Shown here: piece after piece, positions 51,279 to 61,237 of the stretch | How positions within the stretch are numbered: position 1 is the stretch's first letter | How the letters are laid out: each line of letters starts with the position of its first letter | Assembly (NCBI RefSeq): GCF_003072065.1 | Contig: NZ_QCYG01000001.1 | Location: 310,001-374,000 of the forward strand | Length of the DNA: 64,000 nucleotides | Direction: 5' to 3' | DNA from: Thalassorhabdomicrobium marinisediminis | GTDB lineage: Bacteria > Pseudomonadota > Alphaproteobacteria > Rhodobacterales > Rhodobacteraceae | Program-made: the position numbers and the translations under genes | Notes under the pieces: model-generated | Database searches by the model: none | The model's input: only the letters and a program-made list of their open reading frames with translations | Told to the model about the DNA's origin: nothing

Positions 51279-53930
51279 ATGACCAGCCTCAGCGACATCC
51301 GCTCGACCTTTCTTGACTATTTCGCTCGGCAGGACCACGCGGTCGTCCCCTCGGGGCCGCTTGTGCCGCGCAACGATCCCACGTTGATGTTCACTAACTC
51401 TGGCATGGTGCAGTTCAAGAACCGCTTCACCGGCGTTGAACAGGGCGACTACCAACGCGCCACGACCAGTCAGAAATGCGTCCGCGCCGGTGGCAAGCAC
51501 AATGATCTCGACAATGTCGGCTATACCGCGCGGCACCATACGTTCTTCGAAATGCTCGGGAATTTCAGCTTCGGAGATTACTTCAAGGCCGAAGCCATCC
51601 CTTTCGCGTGGGAACTTCTGACCCGCGAATTTGGCATCGATGCCTCGCGTCTGCTGACCACCGTCTATCACACGGACGACGAAGCCTTCGAGATGTGGAA
51701 GAAGATCGGCGTGCCCGAAGATCGCATCATCCGCATCGCCACGGACGACAATTTCTGGCGCATGGGCCCGACCGGCCCCTGCGGCCCCTGCACGGAGATT
51801 TTCTACGACCACGGCGATCACATCTGGGGCGGACCGCCCGGATCCCCCGAGGAGGATGGCGATCGCTTCATTGAGATCTGGAACATCGTTTTCATGCAAA
51901 ACGAACAGTTCGAGGATGGCACCATGAAGCCGCTCGAGATGCAAAGCATCGACACCGGAATGGGGCTGGAACGGATCGGCGCGCTGCTGCAGGGCCATCA
52001 CGACAACTATGAAACGGACCTGTTTCGCGCCCTGATCGAAGCCTCGGCCACCGTGACGGGGACCGATCCTTTCGGGGACAAGAACGTCCACCACCGGGTG
52101 ATCGCGGACCATCTGCGCTCAACCTCTTTCCTGATCGCCGAAGGGGTTCTGCCCTCGAACGAAGGGCGCGGCTACGTGCTGCGCCGGATCATGCGCCGCG
52201 CCATGCGCCACGCCCATCTGCTGGGCGCCAAGGACCCGGTGATGCACCAACTGGTGCCGGCGCTGGTGCGCGAGATGGGCGCTGCCTATCCGGAATTGGG
52301 GCAGGGCCAGACGCTCATCAAAGACACCCTTCTGAACGAGGAAGTGCGCTTCAAGTCCACACTGGACCGTGGCCTGAAACTACTGGACGAGGCTCTGGTG
52401 GATGTCCCCGAGGGTGAGGATCTCCCCGGCGAGACGGCGTTCAAGCTTTATGACACCTATGGCTTCCCCCTCGACCTCACCCAAGACGCGCTGCGCGAGA
52501 AGGGCCGGGGTGTGAACACCGAAGGCTTCACCTCGGCCATGGACGCGCAAAAGGCTAAGGCGCGCGCCGCATGGTCCGGCACCGGTGCCTCCGCCGACGC
52601 CGCAATCTGGTTCGACCTGTTGGACCAGCACGGCGTGACCGAATTTCTTGGCTACGAGACCGAAACCGCTGAAGGTCAGCTTCTGGCCATCGTAGCCGAG
52701 GGCGACGCCTGCGACACCGCCAAGGCCGGCGACACGGTGACGCTGGTCTTCAACCAGACCCCGTTCTACGCCGAAAGCGGCGGTCAAGTCGGCGACGCGG
52801 GTCGCATGAAGACCGACACCGGTGTCGCGGAGATCACCGACACCAAAAAGGTAGGCGGGCTGTTCTTGCACATGGCGACCGTCACCGAGGGCACGCTCCA
52901 GCGCGGTCAGGGGGCCGAGCTTGCGGTGGACCACGACCGCCGGACGAACATCCGCGCCAACCACTCCGCGACCCACCTGCTGCACGAGGCGTTGCGCGAA
53001 CGGCTGGGCGATCACGTCGCACAACGCGGCTCGCTCAACGCGCCCGACCGACTGCGTTTCGACTTCAGCCACAACGCCGCGCTCTCGCTCGAGGACCTGC
53101 GCGAGATCGAGGCACAGGTAAACCGGATGATCCGCCAGAACTCGACTGTGGACACCCGGCTGATGACCCCCGACGATGCCCGCGCGCTTGGCGCCCAAGC
53201 CCTGTTCGGCGAGAAATACGGCGATGAGGTGCGCGTCGTCTCCATGGGCCGCGCGGACACTGGCAAGGGGACCGACGGCAAGACCTGGTCCATCGAGCTG
53301 TGCGGCGGCACCCATGTGCGTCAGACCGGCGACATCGGCGCCTTCGTCACCTTGGGCGATGCAGCCTCTTCGGCGGGTGTGCGCCGCATCGAAGCGCTGA
53401 CCGGTGATGCTGCGTTGGCCTATCTGCGCGCGCAGGATCAGCGTCTGGCCGAAGCCGCACTGGCGCTGAAAGCGCAAGCGGCGGATGTGCCGGACCGGAT
53501 CAAGACGCTGCTGGACGAACGCAAGGCGCTGAGCAATGAGGTTGCCCAACTGCGACGCGAGCTGGCTTTGGGCGGTGGCGCAAAGGGCGACGATTCCGCG
53601 GCCGAGACGATCAACGGCATCCCGTTCAAGGCGCAGGTGATGCAGGGTATCTCCGGCAAAGACCTGCCCGCCATGATCGACGAGATGAAGGCCGCTCTGT
53701 CCAGCGGCGCGGTGCTTCTGATCGCCGACAGCGGCGGCAAGGCCGCGGTGGCCGCCGGCGTGACGCAGGATCTGACCGACCGGATCAGCGCCGTCGATCT
53801 GGTGCGCGCGGCGGTGGCGGAACTGGGCGGCAAGGGCGGCGGTGGCCGGCCCGACATGGCGCAAGGCGGCGGCAAGGACGCAAGCAAAGCCGACGCCGCC
53901 ATCGCAGCCGCAAAATCGCTCCTCTCGTAA
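51279..53930 (+). CDS. alaS: Alanyl-tRNA synthetase
   Basis: Essential aminoacyl-tRNA synthetase of 883 residues that charges tRNA-Ala. The class II catalytic domain opens with [16 protein letters not shown] and [20 protein letters not shown]. The editing domain carries [11 protein letters not shown] (HxxxH) and [15 protein letters not shown], and the C-terminal oligomerisation/C-Ala region ends in a Gly/Lys-rich tail. ATG 51279 is chosen because the family begins MTSL-like; ATG 51264, five codons earlier, is also possible. Followed by an intrinsic terminator. Confidence 0.97.
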   Translation: MTSLSDIRSTFLDYFARQDHAVVPSGPLVPRNDPTLMFTNSGMVQFKNRFTGVEQGDYQRATTSQKCVRAGGKHNDLDNVGYTARHHTFFEMLGNFSFGDYFKAEAIPFAWELLTREFGIDASRLLTTVYHTDDEAFEMWKKIGVPEDRIIRIATDDNFWRMGPTGPCGPCTEIFYDHGDHIWGGPPGSPEEDGDRFIEIWNIVFMQNEQFEDGTMKPLEMQSIDTGMGLERIGALLQGHHDNYETDLFRALIEASATVTGTDPFGDKNVHHRVIADHLRSTSFLIAEGVLPSNEGRGYVLRRIMRRAMRHAHLLGAKDPVMHQLVPALVREMGAAYPELGQGQTLIKDTLLNEEVRFKSTLDRGLKLLDEALVDVPEGEDLPGETAFKLYDTYGFPLDLTQDALREKGRGVNTEGFTSAMDAQKAKARAAWSGTGASADAAIWFDLLDQHGVTEFLGYETETAEGQLLAIVAEGDACDTAKAGDTVTLVFNQTPFYAESGGQVGDAGRMKTDTGVAEITDTKKVGGLFLHMATVTEGTLQRGQGAELAVDHDRRTNIRANHSATHLLHEALRERLGDHVAQRGSLNAPDRLRFDFSHNAALSLEDLREIEAQVNRMIRQNSTVDTRLMTPDDARALGAQALFGEKYGDEVRVVSMGRADTGKGTDGKTWSIELCGGTHVRQTGDIGAFVTLGDAASSAGVRRIEALTGDAALAYLRAQDQRLAEAALALKAQAADVPDRIKTLLDERKALSNEVAQLRRELALGGGAKGDDSAAETINGIPFKAQVMQGISGKDLPAMIDEMKAALSSGAVLLIADSGGKAAVAAGVTQDLTDRISAVDLVRAAVAELGGKGGGGRPDMAQGGGKDASKADAAIAAAKSLLS

Positions 53931-53936
53931 CAAAAA

Positions 53937-53972
53937 AAGCCCGGGCCATGAAACAGCCCGGGCTTCTTCTTT
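53937..53972 (+). terminator. Intrinsic terminator after alaS
   Basis: AAGCCCGGGC (53937-53946) pairs perfectly with GCCCGGGCTT (53956-53965) around a nine-base loop, followed by CTTCTTT on the plus strand and preceded by an A run (53932-53938) that serves the opposite strand. Likely bidirectional between the convergent alaS and typA genes. Confidence 0.85.
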
Positions 53973-53996
53973 GGTTCAAAAATACCTCAGGGGGGT

Positions 53997-54042
53997 CCGG
54001 GGGACGGGTCCCCCGGCAGGTCCCATGGGCGCAAGCCCATGG
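53997..54042. repeat. Roseobacter-type G/C intergenic hairpin pair
   Basis: Two perfect hairpins in tandem: CCGGGGGAC/GTCCCCCGG with a two-base loop (53997-54016) and CCATGGGC/GCCCATGG around GCAA (54023-54042), preceded by AAATACCTC. Similar G/C-rich elements (GGGGGC...GCCCCC next to ATATTT) recur between genes in this family; another copy lies near 61150. They may be transcription-end or interspersed repeat elements. Confidence 0.65.
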
Positions 54043-54063
54043 AAACCCTTTAATACCAAATAA

Positions 54064-55881
54064 TTAGCTGTCGGTCTTCGCGTGGCGCTTACGCTCATGC
54101 GGATCGAGGTAGCGCTTGCGCAGGCGGATGGCGTTCGGCGTCACTTCGACAAGCTCATCGTTGTCGATATAGGCGATCGCCTCTTCCAGCGACATCCGCA
54201 CGGGCGTCGTCAGGCGCACCGCATCATCGGTGCCCGAGGCCCGCACGTTGGTCAGTTTCTTGCCCTTCAGCGGGTTCACTTCAAGATCGTTCTCGCGGCT
54301 GTGCTCGCCGATGATCATGCCCTGATAGACCGCTTCCTGCGCGCCGATGAAGAACTTGCCGCGATCTTCAAGGTTCCAGATCGCATAGGCGACCGAGGTG
54401 CCGTTCTCCATGGAGATCAACACACCGGCCCGGCGGCCCGGAATCGAACCCTTGTGCGGGGCCCATTCGTGGAACACGCGGTTCATCACGCCGGTGCCGC
54501 GCGTATCGGTCAGGAATTCCCCGTGATAGCCGATCAACCCGCGCGAGGGCACATGTGCGATGATCCGGGTCTTGCCCGCGTTCTGTTTCATCTCGACCAG
54601 ATCGCCCTTGCGCGCGCCGGTCAACTTTTCGATCACTGCGCCGGAATATTCGTCATCCACGTCGATGGTGACTTCCTCGACTGGCTCGTGCTTGACGCCG
54701 TCGATCTCCTGAAACAGCACCTGCGGGCGCGAGACGGAGAGTTCGAACCCTTCGCGGCGCATGTTCTCGATCAGCACGCCCATCTGCAATTCGCCGCGTC
54801 CGGCCACTTCGAAGGCGTCGCCGCCCGGCGTGTCGGTGATCTTGATCGCGACGTTCGATTCGGCCTCTTTCATCAACCGCTCACGGATGACGCGGGATTG
54901 CACTTTCTTGCCGTCGCGCCCGGCGAGCGGGCTGTCGTTGATGCCGAAGGTCACGGTGATCGTGGGCGGATCGATGGGCTGCGCGGGCAGGGGCTCATCC
55001 ACCGATGGTGCCACAAGGCTGTCGGCCACGGTCGCCTTGGTCATCCCCGCGATGGTCACGATGTCCCCCGCTTCCGCCAGATCGATGGGCTGCTGGCCCA
55101 GACCGCGGAAGGCAAGGATTTTGGAGGCGCGGAAGGTCTCGATCAGGTCGCCTTCGCGGCTGAGCGCCTTGACCGTCTCACCGGCTTTCAGGGTGCCGCT
55201 TTCGACCCGCCCGGTCAGGATGCGCCCGATGAAGGGATCGGAGCCCAGCGTGGTTGCCAGCATGCGGAACGGCTCATCCCGAGCGTTGACCTGCTCGGGT
55301 GCCGGTACGTGTGACAGGATCAGATCGAAAAGCGCGTCGAGGTTTTCGCGCGGCCCGTCGAGTTCCGTATCGCACCAGCCGGAGCGGCCCGAGGCATAAA
55401 GGTGTGGGAAATCAAGCTGTTCTTCCGTCGCATCCAAGGAGGCGAACAGGTCGAAACATTCATCCAGCGCGCGATCGGGCTCTGCGTCGGGCTTGTCGAC
55501 CTTGTTGAGCACCACGATGGGGCGCAGCCCCAGAGCCAGCGCTTTCGAGGTCACGAACTTGGTCTGTGGCATCGGCCCCTCGGCGGCGTCGACCAGCAGC
55601 ACGACACCGTCCACCATCGACAGAATCCGCTCAACCTCACCGCCGAAATCGGCGTGGCCGGGGGTGTCGACGATGTTGATGCGGTGGTCTTTCCACTCAA
55701 CCGAGGTCGCCTTGGCCAGAATGGTGATCCCGCGTTCCCGCTCAAGGTCATTGCTGTCCATGGCCCGTTCGGTCGTCGCCTGATTGTCGCGGTAGGTGCC
55801 CGATTGCTTGAGCAATTCGTCCACAAGGGTGGTTTTGCCATGGTCAACGTGGGCGATGATGGCGATGTTGCGCAGGTCCAT
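54064..55881 (-). CDS. typA: Translational GTPase TypA/BipA
   Basis: Ribosome-binding GTPase of 605 residues. G1 [15 protein letters not shown] is at about 10-24, followed by ERGITILAK (switch 1), [13 protein letters not shown] (G3) and NKVDKPDA (G4). Then come the EF-G-like domains II, III and V and the TypA-specific C-terminal domain ([28 protein letters not shown] end). TypA acts in 50S assembly and in stress and cold adaptation. The gene is convergent with alaS. Single-gene transcript likely. Confidence 0.97.
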   Translation of the reverse strand: MDLRNIAIIAHVDHGKTTLVDELLKQSGTYRDNQATTERAMDSNDLERERGITILAKATSVEWKDHRINIVDTPGHADFGGEVERILSMVDGVVLLVDAAEGPMPQTKFVTSKALALGLRPIVVLNKVDKPDAEPDRALDECFDLFASLDATEEQLDFPHLYASGRSGWCDTELDGPRENLDALFDLILSHVPAPEQVNARDEPFRMLATTLGSDPFIGRILTGRVESGTLKAGETVKALSREGDLIETFRASKILAFRGLGQQPIDLAEAGDIVTIAGMTKATVADSLVAPSVDEPLPAQPIDPPTITVTFGINDSPLAGRDGKKVQSRVIRERLMKEAESNVAIKITDTPGGDAFEVAGRGELQMGVLIENMRREGFELSVSRPQVLFQEIDGVKHEPVEEVTIDVDDEYSGAVIEKLTGARKGDLVEMKQNAGKTRIIAHVPSRGLIGYHGEFLTDTRGTGVMNRVFHEWAPHKGSIPGRRAGVLISMENGTSVAYAIWNLEDRGKFFIGAQEAVYQGMIIGEHSRENDLEVNPLKGKKLTNVRASGTDDAVRLTTPVRMSLEEAIAYIDNDELVEVTPNAIRLRKRYLDPHERKRHAKTDS

Positions 55882-55989
55882 TAAGACTCCTCAAGGTGTT
55901 CGACCCCGCCTGCAGCGGGCAGGCGGGAATATCCGTTGCGCGGGCCATACCGCGCCGCGCTGCAAAAGGCAAAGGGTTATGCCGCGGCG

Positions 55990-56325
55990 TCAGTGGGTGG
56001 CGGTTTTGGAATACAGCTGGATGACCACGATGCCCGCAAGGATCATTGCCATGCCGATGATTGCCGGCAGGTCCAGCGTCTGGCGGAAGACCACCCAGCC
56101 GATGATCGCGATCAGCACGATCCCCGAGCCGGACCAGATCGCATACATCACCCCCACGGGCAGCACCTTGAGCGTCAGGGTCAGAAGATAAAACGAGATG
56201 CCATAGGCGACAATCGCCGTGACCGACGGGCCGAGGCGGGTGAACTGCTGGCTGGCTTGCAACGCGGTGGTGCCGATGGTTTCGGCGATCACGGCCACGA
56301 AAAGATAGATGAAGTGCATCGGCAT
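55990..56325 (-). CDS. Small multidrug resistance (SMR/EmrE-like) exporter
   Basis: Membrane protein of 111 residues with four helices. The essential proton/substrate-coupling Glu is E15 in VAVIAETIGTTAL, and the family segment LTLKVLPVGVMYAIWSGSGI is present. EmrE-type proteins act as antiparallel dimers that exchange toxic cations or guanidinium for protons; the exact subtype is not clear. It follows the YitT-like gene by one base, suggesting co-transcription. Confidence 0.92.
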   Translation of the reverse strand: MPMHFIYLFVAVIAETIGTTALQASQQFTRLGPSVTAIVAYGISFYLLTLTLKVLPVGVMYAIWSGSGIVLIAIIGWVVFRQTLDLPAIIGMAMILAGIVVIQLYSKTATH

Positions 56326-56326
56326 A

Positions 56327-56935
56327 TCAGCGTCCTGTATAACGGTCCGCGCGGTGGTTCGTGGCGATGATCAGGTTCGCCACCACCGCGCCAAGCAAGG
56401 AATATATCACCATCATCGGAGCCAGCACGAAGAAGGCCGCGGCGAACAGCACCAGATCGAAGACCAGTTGCGTGTAGCCCGCGCGAAAGCCGGTCCGATC
56501 CTGCAGGTAGAGCGCCAGAACGCCGACACCCCCCAGTGAGGCCCCGTGCCGGAACAGTACGATCAGCCCCAGCCCGGTGATGCCGCCGATCAGCAGCGCG
56601 CCAAGGATGGGATCGAGGGTGTCGAACGTGATCAGCTGGGGGAACAGCTCGGTCATGGCGGAAACCATCGCCACGCAGACGAAGCTTTTCAGCGTGAAGG
56701 CAGGTCCCATGCGCACCCAGGCGAGCAGGTAGAACGGCAGGTTCACCATGAAGAACACCGCGCCGAAGGACCAGCCGGTGACATAGGACAGCAGCACCGC
56801 AAGCCCCGCCGTCTGGCCGGTGATCAGCCCCAGATGGGTGAGCATGGTCACCGCGAAGGCCGCGAGCGCCGTGCCTAGAACAAAGGCCTGCGCATCCTCG
56901 GTCGGAGAGTGTTTGCTGATCGGGGTCTCGGTCAT
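56327..56935 (-). CDS. YitT-family membrane protein
   Basis: Membrane protein of 202 residues with about five helices, including VTMLTHLGLITGQTAGLAVLL-like and GASLGGVGVLALYLQDRTGF segments typical of the DUF161/YitT family. The function of the family is unknown. The ATG at 56935 (MTETPISKH) is preferred over an open extension starting at 56971. It is linked to the SMR gene on the same strand. Confidence 0.8.
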   Translation of the reverse strand: MTETPISKHSPTEDAQAFVLGTALAAFAVTMLTHLGLITGQTAGLAVLLSYVTGWSFGAVFFMVNLPFYLLAWVRMGPAFTLKSFVCVAMVSAMTELFPQLITFDTLDPILGALLIGGITGLGLIVLFRHGASLGGVGVLALYLQDRTGFRAGYTQLVFDLVLFAAAFFVLAPMMVIYSLLGAVVANLIIATNHRADRYTGR

Positions 56936-56974
56936 GCCCCAAGCCCTAAGCGAGCCCGCGTCGGGGGGCAATAC

Positions 56975-57008
56975 GAAAGGCCGCCCCGGGGTGGAGCGGC
57001 CTTCAAAT
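56975..57008 (-). terminator. Intrinsic terminator after icd
   Basis: AAGGCCGC (56977-56984 on the plus strand) pairs with GCGGCCTT (56996-57003) around a G/C-rich loop; on the minus strand it is followed by T-rich sequence. It lies just past the icd stop and before the YitT-like gene. Confidence 0.72.
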
Positions 57009-57027
57009 TCAAAGCGATGCCAAGTGT

Positions 57028-58239
57028 TTAGCCCAGGGCTTTCTGCAAGTTCTCGTCGATCTTCTCAAGGAAGCCTTCGGTGGTCAGCCACTTTTGATCG
57101 GGGCCGACCAGCAGGGCGAGATCCTTGGTCATGAAGCCGGATTCCACGGTCTCGACGATCACCCGCTCAAGCGTTTCCGCGAAGTGCATCAGCTTGTCGT
57201 TCCCGTCCAGCTTGGCACGGTGACGCAGGCCGCCGGTCCAAGCGAAGATCGACGCGATAGAGTTGGTCGACGTTGCTTCGCCCTTCTGGTGCTGGCGGTA
57301 GTGGCGCGTCACGGTGCCGTGGGCGGCCTCCGCCTCGACGATCTTGCCGTCGGGCGTCATCAGTTGCGAGGTCATGAGGCCCAGCGAGCCAAAGCCCTGC
57401 GCCACAGTGTCGGACTGCACGTCACCGTCGTAGTTCTTACAGGCCCAGACGTAGCCGCCGGACCACTTCATGGCCGAGGCGACCATGTCGTCGATCAGGC
57501 GGTGCTCATAGGTCAGGCCGGCTTCGGCGAATTTCTCGGCATATTCGTCGTCGAAAATGCGCTGGAAGATCTGCATGAACTGGCCATCATATTTCTTCAT
57601 GATGGTGTTCTTGGTGGACAGATAGACCGGATAGTTGCGCTTGAGGCCGTATTCGAAGGACGCGCGGGCGAAATCCTCGATGGATTTGTCGAGGTTGTAC
57701 ATCGCCATGTAAACGCCGGACGAGGGCGCATCGAAGACTTCTTCTTCCATCACGGTGCCGTCTTCCCCGACGAACTTCATCGACAGCTTGCCCGGTCCGG
57801 GGAATTTCATGTCCGTGGCACGATACTGGTCACCAAAAGCGTGGCGGCCGATCACGATAGGCTGGGTCCAACCGGGCACAAGACGGGGCACGTTCTTGCA
57901 GATGATCGGCTCGCGGAAGACCACGCCGCCCAGAATGTTGCGGATCGTGCCGTTGGGGGATTTCCACATCTTCTTGAGGCCGAATTCCTCAACCCGCGCC
58001 TCATCCGGGGTGATGGTCGCACATTTGACCGCACAGCCGACTTCCTTGGTCTTTTCCGCCGCGTCGATGGTGACCTGATCGTCGGTCGCATCGCGGTTTT
58101 CCATGCCCAGATCGTAGTAGAGCAGGTCAATGTCGAGGTACGGCAGGATCAGTTTGTCCTTGATGAACTGCCAGATGATGCGGGTCATCTCATCGCCGTC
58201 CATCTCGACGATGGGATTGTCGACTTTGATCTTATCCAT
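57028..58239 (-). CDS. icd: NADP-dependent isocitrate dehydrogenase
   Basis: TCA-cycle enzyme of 403 residues that converts isocitrate to 2-oxoglutarate with NADPH production. It begins [20 protein letters not shown], the eukaryote-like/mitochondrial-type homodimeric IDH common in alphaproteobacteria, with [19 protein letters not shown] (substrate-binding Ser/Arg region), [19 protein letters not shown] and [12 protein letters not shown] (NADP region). The length is normal. The start is set by the conserved N-terminus and a GGACCGACC site. A terminator hairpin follows. Confidence 0.96.
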   Translation of the reverse strand: MDKIKVDNPIVEMDGDEMTRIIWQFIKDKLILPYLDIDLLYYDLGMENRDATDDQVTIDAAEKTKEVGCAVKCATITPDEARVEEFGLKKMWKSPNGTIRNILGGVVFREPIICKNVPRLVPGWTQPIVIGRHAFGDQYRATDMKFPGPGKLSMKFVGEDGTVMEEEVFDAPSSGVYMAMYNLDKSIEDFARASFEYGLKRNYPVYLSTKNTIMKKYDGQFMQIFQRIFDDEYAEKFAEAGLTYEHRLIDDMVASAMKWSGGYVWACKNYDGDVQSDTVAQGFGSLGLMTSQLMTPDGKIVEAEAAHGTVTRHYRQHQKGEATSTNSIASIFAWTGGLRHRAKLDGNDKLMHFAETLERVIVETVESGFMTKDLALLVGPDQKWLTTEGFLEKIDENLQKALG

Positions 58240-58358
58240 GGGTCGGTCCTTTGTGCTGTGGCTGATTTGGCGACCGGATAGCGCATGTCCGCGCCTATTG
58301 GAACCCCTGTATGCCATTGTATACGGATTTGTCGCGACGGCTGCGCGGGCGGGCGGGA

Positions 58359-59522
58359 TCAGGCTGGGGCGTCCGCTTCGGGGTCGGGGCGGTGGGCGGC
58401 GAACCAGGCGTCGATGCGCGGGGCGAGCGCGGCCCATAGGGCCGGCGCGCCGCGTTTGACCTTGTCGCCCACGCGGGTCTGCAATTGCGCCCGGCGCACG
58501 GGATAGTCATGCCATGAGCCGCCATCGGTCTCCAAATTGCAGATCAAGGGCTGGGCGCGGTCGACGGCTTTGGCAAAGATCGCATCGGGGGTCTGGCTGG
58601 CCTCGAAGGTCTCCCAGATGGCGCGCAGGGCAATCCGCTGGTGGGCGGGCAGCATCCCGAACAGCCGCGCCGCCGCCGCCTGTTCCTGAGCTTCCACCGC
58701 GGCGGCGTCGAAGTCGCCGTGGATCGGATTATCGCCTGCGTCGATCTCGACCAGATCGTGCAGCAGCAACATCTGCAACACCAGATCCAGCCGCACCGGT
58801 GCGGCGCTGTGCTCTTCCAGCGTCCAGGCCCAGAGCATGATATGCCACGAATGTTCGGCCGAATTCTCGCGCCGGGACCCGTCGCAGAGCGTGGTGCCAC
58901 GGATGACGGATTTCAGACGGTCCGCCTCCATCACGAAGCGCAGCCGGGCGGCGAGCGGCTCCATTGCGATGGGGTTGCGACGCGACAGCAGCGCGTCGGC
59001 GTAGTCATAGAGATCGGGCCAGTCGTCGTGCAGCGCCGCGAAGGCCCCGGTGTCGAGTTCCGCGCGCAGGGCGTCGAACTCCTCCCCCCGCAGGCTTGTG
59101 CTGGAGAGATCAAGGAAAACAGGCAGGGCCGCGACGAGGGCGCGAGCGAAACGCGCATCGGTCGTCCGCCCGACGTGATACTCCTGCCAGAGACTGCCAT
59201 AGGCCACCGCCTGATCGGCGGGCAGACGGGAGAACAGGGCCTGAATGGCGGCGCTCTCGGCAAGCGCATCGGCCTCGCTGTCGCCGGTGGGCCGCGTCGT
59301 CAACGTGGGTAGGGCGTGCAACAGCAGCATCTGGATCACGCGGCTGAGGTTCGCGCCACTGGATTGGTCGGCAAAAACCAGCGCCCAGAGACACAGATGC
59401 CACGCATGTTCGGCGGCGTTCTCGGGGCGCGACCCATCGGCGAGCGTCGTCGGCCGCTGGACCGATTTCAGACGGTCCGCCGCCACCAGAAAGTCGAGCT
59501 GTCGTTCAAGACGTGTGGGCAT
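58359..59522 (-). CDS. Tandem HD-domain protein (HDDC2/YfbR-like), N-terminal half degenerate
   Basis: Protein of 387 residues formed by an internal duplication of an HD_3 domain. Both halves contain DRLKSV, DGSR, EN-AEH and LLLH blocks: copy 1 at about 16-72, copy 2 at about 201-260. Copy 2 has the metal-binding pair H255-D256 in [10 protein letters not shown], copy 1 has H69-A70 in LLLHALP, so the first half lacks the catalytic Asp. HDDC2-type proteins are 5'-deoxynucleotidases or related phosphohydrolases. It lies upstream of icd on the same strand, separated by 119 bases. The role of the dead half is unknown; it may be structural. Confidence 0.85.
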   Translation of the reverse strand: MPTRLERQLDFLVAADRLKSVQRPTTLADGSRPENAAEHAWHLCLWALVFADQSSGANLSRVIQMLLLHALPTLTTRPTGDSEADALAESAAIQALFSRLPADQAVAYGSLWQEYHVGRTTDARFARALVAALPVFLDLSSTSLRGEEFDALRAELDTGAFAALHDDWPDLYDYADALLSRRNPIAMEPLAARLRFVMEADRLKSVIRGTTLCDGSRRENSAEHSWHIMLWAWTLEEHSAAPVRLDLVLQMLLLHDLVEIDAGDNPIHGDFDAAAVEAQEQAAAARLFGMLPAHQRIALRAIWETFEASQTPDAIFAKAVDRAQPLICNLETDGGSWHDYPVRRAQLQTRVGDKVKRGAPALWAALAPRIDAWFAAHRPDPEADAPA

Positions 59523-59588
59523 AGGGCGGCCTTGCTGCGACGGTTGTGAGGCGGGGCGCGCACGCGGGACGCCCCGCCGGGGGGTGCG

Positions 59589-59798
59589 TCAGCCGCGGGC
59601 GCGGCTGGCCAGCAGGTCGCGGGCGCGCTTTTCCGCACGCCGCACCCGGATCGCGGTCAGATACGCTTCTTGCAGGGTCTGCGAAGAAGAGCCGAGGATC
59701 TCGCCCACCTCTTTGACGATGGTTTCCGACCCGGTGCGGGCCTCATCCTCAAGCGCAAGCTGGGCGATCTCGTCCGCCATGTCGTCCAGCAGGGCCAT
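59589..59798 (-). CDS. Small helical protein of unknown function, coupled to hydrolase gene
   Basis: Protein of 69 residues (MALLDDMADEIAQLALEDE...), wholly helical and charged, with LQEAYLTAIRVRRAEKRARD. No family recognised. The ATG overlaps the stop of the upstream alpha/beta hydrolase by one base, so it is translationally coupled. Coding by its position and lack of better frames. Confidence 0.7.
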   Translation of the reverse strand: MALLDDMADEIAQLALEDEARTGSETIVKEVGEILGSSSQTLQEAYLTAIRVRRAEKRARDLLASRARG

Positions 59799-60451
59799 CA
59801 GCGGGTGCTTTCAGTCAGACGGCGTTTGACGTAGCTTTGCACGGTCTCGATCATCGGCTCCATGTGCGGCTCCTCGAAGAAGTGGCCTGCGCCTTCAACC
59901 TCTTCGTGGGTGATCGTGATGCCCTTCTGCTCATGCAGCTTGCTGACCAGATTGGTCGTGTCCGCGGGCGGGGCCACACGGTCCGCTGCGCCGTTGATGA
60001 TGAGCCCCGAGGAGGGGCAGGGCGCAAGGAAGCTGAAGTCATACATGTTGGCCGGCGGCGAGACGCTGATGAAGCCCGTGATCTCGGGCCGGCGCATCAG
60101 AAGCTGCATGCCGATCCAGGCGCCGAAGGAGAAGCCCGCAACCCAGCAATGCTTGGAGTTGTTGTTCATCGACTGCAGATAGTCGAGCGCGCTTGCGGCA
60201 TCGCTCAGCTCACCCACGCCCTGGTCGTATTCGCCCTGGCTGCGGCCCACGCCACGGAAATTGAACCGCAGAACGGTGAAGCCCATGTTGTAGAAGGCAT
60301 AGTGCAGGTTATAGACGACCTTGTTGTTCATCGTCCCGCCGAACTGCGGATGCGGATGCAGCACAATGGCGATCGGCGCGTCGCGTTCTTTTTGCGGGTG
60401 GTAGCGGCCTTCAAGGCGGCCTTCTGGTCCGGGGAAAATAACTTCGGGCAT
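59798..60451 (-). CDS. Alpha/beta hydrolase
   Basis: Protein of 217 residues with a serine nucleophile elbow GFSFGAWIG (about 105-113), an oxyanion region HPHPQFGGTMNNKVVYN (about 32-48) and a late catalytic His in EGAGHFFEEPHMEP. It belongs to the small group close to YdeN/CocE-like hydrolases of alphaproteobacteria. The substrate is not known. It is divergent from iscR with 167 bases between; the shared gap has an Irr-type palindrome. Confidence 0.88.
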   Translation of the reverse strand: MPEVIFPGPEGRLEGRYHPQKERDAPIAIVLHPHPQFGGTMNNKVVYNLHYAFYNMGFTVLRFNFRGVGRSQGEYDQGVGELSDAASALDYLQSMNNNSKHCWVAGFSFGAWIGMQLLMRRPEITGFISVSPPANMYDFSFLAPCPSSGLIINGAADRVAPPADTTNLVSKLHEQKGITITHEEVEGAGHFFEEPHMEPMIETVQSYVKRRLTESTR

Positions 60452-60510
60452 GGGCGTCCGTTCGTTGCTGGGGTGGCTGCGCGCATTGTTGACGAAAACG
60501 CTCAGGCACC

Positions 60511-60525
60511 TTAGAAAGATTCTAA
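60511..60525. promoter_or_regulatory. Irr-type ICE palindrome upstream of the suf operon
   Basis: TTAGAA (60511-60516), AGA, TTCTAA (60520-60525): a perfect inverted repeat matching the iron control element bound by Irr in alphaproteobacteria. It lies about 95 bases before the iscR start in the divergent region with the hydrolase gene. Irr is a haem-dependent regulator of iron use, so the site probably adjusts suf expression to iron and haem. Confidence 0.8.
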
Positions 60526-60618
60526 ACCGAGGGGCGTGGCCCTCGCGGTCAAGATGAAGTAATCGGCTGCTGCGGCAAGGTCAACGCATAAGCCACGGCA
60601 GGCAAGGGGGCGAGGTCC

Positions 60619-61077
60619 ATGAAATTAAGCACGAAAGGCCGGTATGCAATGGTCGCGCTGGCCGATATCGCGCTGCAGCCCGAAGGGGCGCTTGTCAGTC
60701 TGGGCGAGTTGAGCAAGCGGCAGGATGTGTCGCTGCCCTATCTGGAGCAGTTGTTTGTGAAGCTGCGCCGGGCGGGGCTTGTGGAGTCCGTGCGGGGGCC
60801 GGGGGGCGGCTACCGGCTGGCGCGGCCCGCTTCGGAGATCCGCGTGGTGGACATCCTCTCGGCCGTGGATGAGACGGTGAGCGCCCTGCATCAAGGCGCC
60901 GGCGCCTCGGGCGGGCTGTCGGGGAGCCGCGCGCAGAGCATGACGAACCGGCTGTGGGAGGGGTTGAGCGCCCACGTTTACGTCTTCCTGCACCAGACGC
61001 GGCTGAGCGACGTGGTGGGCAACACGCTGGCCCCCTGTCCGGCGGTGCCCAGCCTGTTCGAGGTGGTGGACGAATGA
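60619..61077 (+). CDS. iscR: Rrf2-family iron-sulfur regulator IscR (single-cysteine type)
   Basis: Transcription factor of 152 residues. An N-terminal winged helix (MKLSTKGRYAMVALADIAL; ELSKRQDVSLPYLEQLFVKL; VRGPGGGYRLARPASEI) precedes a C-terminal helix. The three clustered Cys of E. coli IscR are missing; the only Cys is C140 near the C-terminus. Alphaproteobacterial IscRs (R. sphaeroides) also have one Cys and ligate their cluster differently. It should repress or regulate the suf genes that follow. The gene is divergent from the alpha/beta hydrolase with an Irr-type palindrome between. Confidence 0.92.
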   Translation: MKLSTKGRYAMVALADIALQPEGALVSLGELSKRQDVSLPYLEQLFVKLRRAGLVESVRGPGGGYRLARPASEIRVVDILSAVDETVSALHQGAGASGGLSGSRAQSMTNRLWEGLSAHVYVFLHQTRLSDVVGNTLAPCPAVPSLFEVVDE

Positions 61078-61139
61078 GGTGCGAGACGGCTGTGGGAGTG
61101 AGGTGTCCCGGCCCTTGTGGCGGGGCGATGACCGTGGCT

Positions 61140-61205
61140 GGGGCAGGGGGCGCTGCCCCCGGTGCTGCGCACCTCCCCCGGGATATTTGTGAAGCAAAGA
61201 TGATG
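61140..61205. repeat. Roseobacter-type G/C intergenic hairpin with ATATTT motif
   Basis: GGGGGC/GCCCCC around GCT near 61146-61160, then CTCCCCCGGGATATTT and AAGCAAAGATGATGA. This resembles a common intergenic element of the family; a related copy lies at 53.99 kb. It sits between iscR and the cysteine desulfurase gene and may pause or attenuate transcription. Confidence 0.55.
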
Positions 61206-61237
61206 AGGCGGGACTTTAAGTTGAAGGGGCCGCGCTT

